Origin: Fennellomyces sp. T-0311
Lineage: Eukaryota > Mucoromycota > Mucoromycetes > Mucorales > Lichtheimiaceae
Direction of reading: 5' to 3'
DNA: 64,000 nucleotides
Assembly (NCBI GenBank): GCA_025266875.1
Contig: JALLLT010000030.1
Location: 469,537-533,536 of the forward strand
Part shown: piece by piece, positions 58,520 through 64,000 of the stretch
Layout of the letters: every line of letters begins with the position of its first letter
How positions within the stretch are numbered: the stretch's first letter is position 1
Translations under genes and position numbers: made by a program
Notes under the pieces: generated by a model
What the model was told of the DNA's origin: nothing
Databases searched by the model: none
The model's input: only the letters and a program-made list of their open reading frames with translations

Positions 58520-60874
58520 ATCAGTATGGTAATACAAACGCCATGGCAACTGCATGAAACTTGGATACATATTAAACTACCCCGGTCACTTATTTGAAAG
58601 GTATGCGTATGTTATAAACGTTTCCATCAGTTAGCATGGTAATTGTGTCATCCTGGTTTCGTAATTGACAAAAGTTCTCTATTCAATAATGTTTGGCTAT
58701 TGGTATGTGTGGGAGAACTGGAGTCTTTATATTGCCTCTTTCACTCGGGTGGCATTGCAACTTCAATCTGTAATATACGTCGAGCTGATCTATTGGCACG
58801 ATATCATCAACACTCGTCTGTAATTTTGTCTGTATAATTTTAATAGACTTATAAACGCTTCTCGTAAATAGGACGATAGGATGCCCGCCGTCGTGTTGAA
58901 AGCGAGGATGCATTCTCTCTGGACTTTTTTTTAGCGATCAGTTTATATGTTTTTGATCGCATCATCGCTTCTTTTATCATAATCTCCTTTTAATATGTTT
59001 AACAGCAGTTGTCGCGATTGAACGCGGACAGAATTACCCATATGAGATACTCTCATACCTTCTCCCTGAATCCTTCACCGTATCTCTCTCTAGCCATATA
59101 AAATACGCTACAGGCTAACTTTGTGTAGGTAAATTGTAGAGGCACATGACGAGTATCATAAGCAAAGTGCAAAAATGTTATTGACTCGTCTAGGATGCAT
59201 TTCCGATGAAGAAAAGGATGGTCCTTTGGATGTGATATGAACAATCTATCATGCTTTGACAGCTTTATCATAAAAGTACTTTTACTTGATCTCGCCCTTG
59301 TAAATTTCGTTGTTTCTTATTTTCTTTTTGTCTTTATTCGCTCATTCCACATTTTTTTTCATCGCTTGGCCTTTGAACACGCGTACAATAGGTAAAGTGC
59401 GTCGAACAATAAAGTGTTTGGAGTTGGGGAGTTACTTTTCTCTTTTGTAGAGTACCATCCAAGCTGCCAACTCTCCTGAGTGCTGAAACATGAATACAGC
59501 TCCGGTTCAGTGGGCGCAAGGAAGGGATTGTTTATATCGGGATCACTGATTCTGAAGACTCGGCCTTAATGGCGGACTCTTTTTTCTTTTTGGCTTTGCC
59601 TTTGCACAAATCGCTAACGCTCAACGTTTTATACCAGTCTGCCGACGCACAGATGACGCTGTCTTACAAATATTCACCTTTAGCGCTTTCCCGCCTTTCG
59701 CCAGGTAAAGGGATGAAACGAGCTCTTTATACTGCGGGTTACAAGTCAAAAACGGGCTCACTGTGGTCCTGCTCTCAGTTGTTCGGCACCTTCCATAAAG
59801 GAAATGTCGTTTCAAGACCAGAACCTTGCAGTCCTCGGTTTGGATTGGTGTGTCTTTATTCTCGAGAGGTAAAGTCTTTTACAGAAGTTAGTGTGGTTCC
59901 ATGGGTCTATTGTAACTCACACTACCTTTTCATGCGGGACAAGCTGCTAAAGCAATGTGGCCAGTGTCATGGCTAGGTCACCTGGGACCGTTCCAAGTAT
60001 GTGGCGACTAGGGTAGCTCATGCGAGATCCTGCGGGGGAGCACAGGACGCGGTTGGGGATCGAAGTAGCACCTCCTCGTGGCTATCCCTGGAAAAGTTGG
60101 TGCTCTTGATGGGTGATGGGCATCGTGGCTTGGAGTGCTGCAAGCTATTTTTCAAATTATTATATAAAGTTGACTTTTGTAACATACTTTTATATAGTTT
60201 GTCCCCGTTTAAGTATACAAATTTTAACATTCTTTCTTTAACTTGGTCTGTATGACGTTATGGAGCGAAGATTTAATGCTGCTGGTTCTCAAACATGCTT
60301 GAATACCGAAGAATACGTTGCAGCACGATGTTCCCTTACGTGTTTTTGGGTAAAGTAAAGTCAGGCAAGCCGATATTTGGTGTACAAGGTTCTGGAACCA
60401 TACCACTGCGACAAGCTGACTGTTTGCTCCTATAATTTATTTTAATACACAAGTCGTATCGAAAAGAGTGATAGACCAGCCTGTTAATGTATATCGAACT
60501 CAATGGTCTTGACAATGGCACTATTATTGTATATCATCAAATACTTTGATATTTTAAAGTAACCAGAATGAATGGTACATATGTCTTGTAAATGCATTAT
60601 ATTGCTTATTTATGCAATAGGACGTCATACAATTACAAATAAACTGTACACAATCGAATTATTGATATTACTATCAAACAAGCACCGCTTAACAAGCCAA
60701 AGCCTCACCTTCGGAATCAACGCGTGAGTGCATTCATACAAGTGTGGGATGCATACAAGATCAATTCAAACGCACTGGAAAATTAACTTTAGTAATGAGT
60801 TACTAAGCATCAGCAAGCCGCCACATCTATTGCTTTGGCATATGGTCACTCGGGAACGTGGAAAATGGGGTCAT
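58520..60874. other. 2.35 kb without recognisable gene
   Basis: The longest frame (59569-59976, plus) has no motif, and its minus-strand partner is also open. The G-rich stretch 59960-60140 differs in composition from its AT-rich surroundings and could be an RNA gene or an old repeat, but I see no tRNA, snRNA or 5S signature. Confidence 0.4.
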
Positions 60875-61509
60875 TTATTGCTTTCCAAGGAACTGAGTGA
60901 TGGAATTGACTACTAGAGCATGATCGTCCTACCAAAAAAGGCTGCATTAGAAACACACACAAAAGCTATCTGAAGGATTTACTTGTTGTGCAAGACCCGA
61001 GACAGTGATGGTACCGACGTTGCCCACATTGTTGATCTTTAAAGGAAACGAACCACCGTGCACCGCATACTCCTGTTCACTCACCTTTATATAGAAAAAA
61101 AGCAGGATTAGACAGATTCATCACATAAGCATTGAAAACGTACATAATACTTTTCTTCCAGTGTTTTGTTCTGGCTGGCAATGTAACGGCCCATGTAGTA
61201 ACTGGAGTGGCCGAAACGACGCACGGTTTTACTTTTGCATATACCCAAACATGAGCCTTTTAGTTTACCAGGACGTAGTAAGTCTTACTTTTTGCGAGCG
61301 ACCCACTCGTCATTGTCAGGAGTCGTTCCTTGCATTGCGAAATGGAAAAGCTGATGACCAGCAAGGTTAATGTCAATGACAATGGGACGGTTATAAGGCT
61401 TCGCGTTTTCGAGGATCAAGAGACCAAGTTTGAGAGCGTCGTCGTTTGAGAACTTGTCAAAGACACATGATTGCTCTTGCTGCAACAACTCTTGCAAAAG
61501 ATCACTCAT
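60875..61509 (-). CDS. UPF0303 / GlcG-HbpS-like (haem-degrading domain) protein, 154 aa
   Basis: Exons 61509-61289, 61231-61144, 61084-60983 and 60928-60875 join in phase. An ATG at 61521 would add four residues. Motifs typical of the family are PIVIDINLAGHQLFHFAMQG, TPDNDEWVARK, VRRFGHSSYYMG, YAVHGGSFPL and GTITVSGLAQ, ending with a hydrophobic helix. The fold is that of GlcG/HbpS proteins; the yeast relative is Ybr137w. The biochemical role is poorly known in eukaryotes; haem binding has been reported for bacterial relatives. It is a small soluble, probably cytosolic protein. No regulatory element was seen apart from a GAGAGA tract just upstream (61530-61545). Confidence 0.85.
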
Positions 61510-61822
61510 ATTGACACACATAAAAAAAGAGAGAGAGAGAGAAAAGCTCCCAGAGAAATTCAGCGGTTTTCCGTTGTCCCGTTCAACGGCATTATACTTA
61601 AAAGGGAATGAAAATGTTTTATGCTTTTGATGAATTTGATGGGAGGAGGAACACTATGCTAAAAGGGGTTTGTTTTTTGGAGTTTTTGTGATTTGATGAG
61701 TGGGATATATATATATAAATACAGAATGAATGGAATGGGTTTTTCTTTAGGCAGCCGTTGGGTGCGGGCGATAGAATGTTGGAGCTGCGGATTTGCTGCG
61801 ACAAGGAGCTGGCTTTCTGGAG

Positions 61823-62020
61823 ATGGCTGGGCGTCGGCGATACAACGGAATCCATGGATACGAAGTCGACGGCGCAGCAGGTCGTTGTTGTTTGCGCAAC
61901 TTGAAGCTGCTGCTACGTTTAAGAGGCAAAGTAGTCGCGGCACTCGAAAACGACGACGAATCCTTCACTTTGCATGCATCTGAACAGTACAGATCGGACT
62001 CATTCTATACCCATCAGTGA
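61823..62020 (+). CDS. Possible small protein, 65 aa, unknown
   Basis: ATG at 61823 opens a 65-codon frame ending at TGA. A TATA-like run (TATATATATATAAATAC, about 61707-61722) lies about 100 bp upstream on the same strand. The minus strand is also open (61747-61968, Ser/Arg-rich), so coding strand and reality are uncertain. No family is recognised. Confidence 0.25.
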   Translation: MAGRRRYNGIHGYEVDGAAGRCCLRNLKLLLRLRGKVVAALENDDESFTLHASEQYRSDSFYTHQ

Positions 62021-62517
62021 GTTGCTTGCTTGATTCGGACACGGATCAGGCTTACCAAAGTTGAATCAATTCGATTGTCACAGATAATGCACCAAGAGAG
62101 ATCCATTTGCTTTTTATTTTTTGTGCGCAGTTGAAAAAGTGAGAGGAAAGGGATTGGAAGGTTTGCAAAAAAAAAGAACGACTGCTTTTAATTGTTTCTG
62201 AACCAAATCAGTGCGTCTGGAGTGCACGAGAAACTTCTCTCAGGACTAACCTGTTAAAGTGTTCATGTGTAACAGCGATTACCCCACCTCCGACTTTCTG
62301 GTGTGCGTTTTATTCGCGTTTCATTTCTACTTTTGGAACCAAGCCAAATGCAACGTGCTGCGGATAAAAAAGTTGCTTGAATGCACGTAAATTACCATGG
62401 CAACGAAACCATTTGTTGTCACAGTTTCCACACTGTTCTTTTTCGTTTATGGGCGTAAGATTATATAGAAACAAAGAGAAAGAGTAGAATTACAAGAAAT
62501 AAAAAAATGCAGTAAAA
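62021..62517. other. Intergenic, 3' side of the Myb gene
   Basis: About 500 bp with no supported feature; AT-rich, containing likely 3' UTR of the Myb gene. Confidence 0.4.
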
Positions 62518-63976
62518 TCACCGTGGCATGTTTTGTTGAGATTGTGGTTTGACGACTGTCCTTGTTCTGTTCGAGTAGGGGCCGTGTCCAGACGAGCCTT
62601 TGGCTTCACGCAAATGGTATTGCAGACCATTGATGTTTTTGTAACGCTTGGAGCAGTTTGGCATTGCACATCGATAAGGTTTGTCGTAGCCTTCAAGATT
62701 AGGATGCGCGCTTTTCATGTGATAGAACAGGCCACTCGATTGAGGGAAGCTGGTGTAACAGCCGGGTATATCGCAGCCGTAAGGGTTCAAATCACTGTGA
62801 GGTTCGGCTTCGTTGTTATTGTTGTTATGTTGTTGCTGTTGTTGTTGTTGCTCAATATTCGATGATGATAGAGATGAATCGGATGACGATGATATGGACG
62901 ACGAAGACGAAGGTTGTTGATGTTGTTGGAACGTTAACCGCGTCATTTGCTCTTCCGCCAATCCATTGATAAACGAAGTCGCTGTCGGTAACGAAGCCAC
63001 TGCAGCCGCGGCCGCCGCAGCATTCTCCTTTTCCTTCTTCATCTGCATCATCCGCTGCAACTTTCTCCATCGATTGCGGCAATGCAAACCCGGTCGACCA
63101 TCGAAAAACTGAGCAATCTTTTGCCACTGGGAGCCGTACTCTTCATACTTTTCCATCAACCGCTGATCTTCGGTGGGAGTCCAATCGGACCGATCAATGG
63201 ATGGATCCAAGCTCTCTCTCCAGCGCTTGGCACACTGATCATCCGTCCGACCCTCCAACATATCGGCAATCTTGCTCCATTGGTTCGGAAACCGCATGAC
63301 GCCTTCGCGCAACAACTGATCTTCTTCATCGGTCCACGCGCCTTTTCTCAATGACGGATCGAGCGAATGGAACCAGCGTTTTCGGCAGTTCTTGTTGGTT
63401 CGACCGGGGACACAGGCGGCTATTTTGGCCCATTTTTCGGTCTTGTCGCCATACAATTGGACGGCCAATCGAAGGAGATTGTCTTCTTCGGGAGTCCATG
63501 GCGCTCGTTCTCGACTGATCTTTTGCTGCTGGATTTTGGGGCGTTTGGGTTCGGGAGCAATGTCCAATTCACTCAAAACTGAAGTGCGTGCGAGTGTCAC
63601 GTTGGGCTGAGTGTTAACGACATCGGGATTCAACGGAGGTAGGCGTGCAGATAGGTCGTTGACGGTCATGCCGGAAGTCTGTACGATGCTGTTCATGTCG
63701 ACGGGATGGTATACGTGCTGGACGTTAAATGAGTTGGCAAATACCATGTCCTGTGACGAGTCCATCTGTTTATGGACTGTGAGAAAATACGATCGACGAC
63801 GCTTTGTGCGTGTGTTTGCTGCCTATTTGACTTACCGAAGGGAAGCTCCCAAAATGATGACTAAGGCTTTCGGATCGGTTCATCGTGTCGTGCGAAGCGG
63901 ATGCGGAGGGCTGGTGGTGGTATTCGTGATGCTCCTGGTCCAGCTGATCCGTCGATTGCTTTATTAACGGATGAAC
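62518..63976 (-). CDS. Three-repeat Myb protein with two C-terminal C2H2 fingers (5' partial)
   Basis: The last exon is 63765-62518 (415 residues plus stop). It is preceded by an exon 63976-63836 joined in phase 0 across a GTAAGT...AAACAG intron. That exon has an open frame to its acceptor (CTAATTCGTCCTGTAG), so coding may continue beyond the window; an internal ATG at about 63882 is an alternative start. In the 415-residue part, three Myb repeats cover roughly 87-137, 139-188 and 190-240, each with the spaced tryptophans (PWTPEED, AWTDEED, DWTPTED). Poly-Ala, poly-Ser, poly-Gln and poly-Asn tracts follow, then fingers CDIPGC-x12-H-x4-H and CAMPNC-x12-H-x9-H. The wide last His spacing recalls the Sfp1-type finger pair. 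It is probably a nuclear transcription factor. Confidence 0.85.
62809..62856 (+). repeat. GTT/TTG trinucleotide tract encoding poly-Gln/poly-Asn
   Basis: On the minus strand this encodes eight Gln, His and five Asn in the linker between the Myb repeats and the zinc fingers. Such tracts are length-variable between strains. Confidence 0.8.
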
Positions 63977-64000
63977 CTACAGGACGAATTAGCTTGGAGG

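Noticed and set aside
59569..59976. 135-codon plus-strand frame
   Set aside because: No recognisable motif, both strands open, no promoter or conservation evidence.
62518..63967. Plus-strand frames across the Myb gene
   Set aside because: Antisense shadows; the minus strand shows three Myb repeats and zinc fingers.

Overview
This window looks like a chromosomal segment of an early-diverging filamentous fungus, most likely Mucoromycota. Genes carry many short GT-AG introns (about 30-110 nt), often with CTAAC/CTAAT branch points. The recognisable genes are ordinary fungal single-copy genes: a Set5-type SET protein, an inositol hexakisphosphate kinase, a CCDC90/FMP32-type mitochondrial protein, Tim13 and a CNOT11-type subunit. 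The assignment is inference; no rRNA or marker gene is present.

The window has two compartments. From 1 to about 49.4 kb it is repeat-rich and nearly devoid of host genes. A 3.5-3.8 kb dispersed repeat occurs twice in direct orientation (copy A, 4962-11075; copy B, 38855-47850), and each copy serves as the empty site for insertions in the other. Copy A carries a 2.66 kb TIR element (7305-9961) that has a spliced accessory gene with an AT-hook but no transposase. Copy B carries a 5.17 kb TIR element (38873-44039) with a seven-exon, uninterrupted tnp2/Transposase_21-type transposase (945 aa), plus a 400 bp solo LTR (44172-44571) with a 5 bp target duplication. Between A and B lies a three-unit tandem array (about 11.1-29.97 kb, unit about 6.6 kb). 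Each unit has a TATA-driven, two-exon small gene with a variable ERTEADD repeat, spliced ORFs on the other strand, and a TA-flanked MITE. Unit 3 is a mosaic of units 2 and 1. A 5'-truncated LINE tail (34682-35521) with a 14 bp target duplication, other MITEs and an inverted repeat pair (1420-1850 / 48735-49175) complete this part.

From about 49.9 kb to the end the sequence is gene-dense, with convergent neighbours as little as 64-74 bp apart: set5-like (+), IP6K (-), CCDC90/FMP32-like (-), an SDR (+), Tim13 (+), CNOT11-like (-), a GlcG/HbpS-like UPF0303 protein (-), and a three-repeat Myb protein with two C-terminal C2H2 fingers (-) that runs off the right edge.

The gene-dense part shows no operon-like pathway. 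Its genes belong to separate housekeeping systems (chromatin, inositol pyrophosphate signalling, mitochondrial import and inner membrane, mRNA decay). The left part is best read as a transposon graveyard that contains at least one possibly active element.
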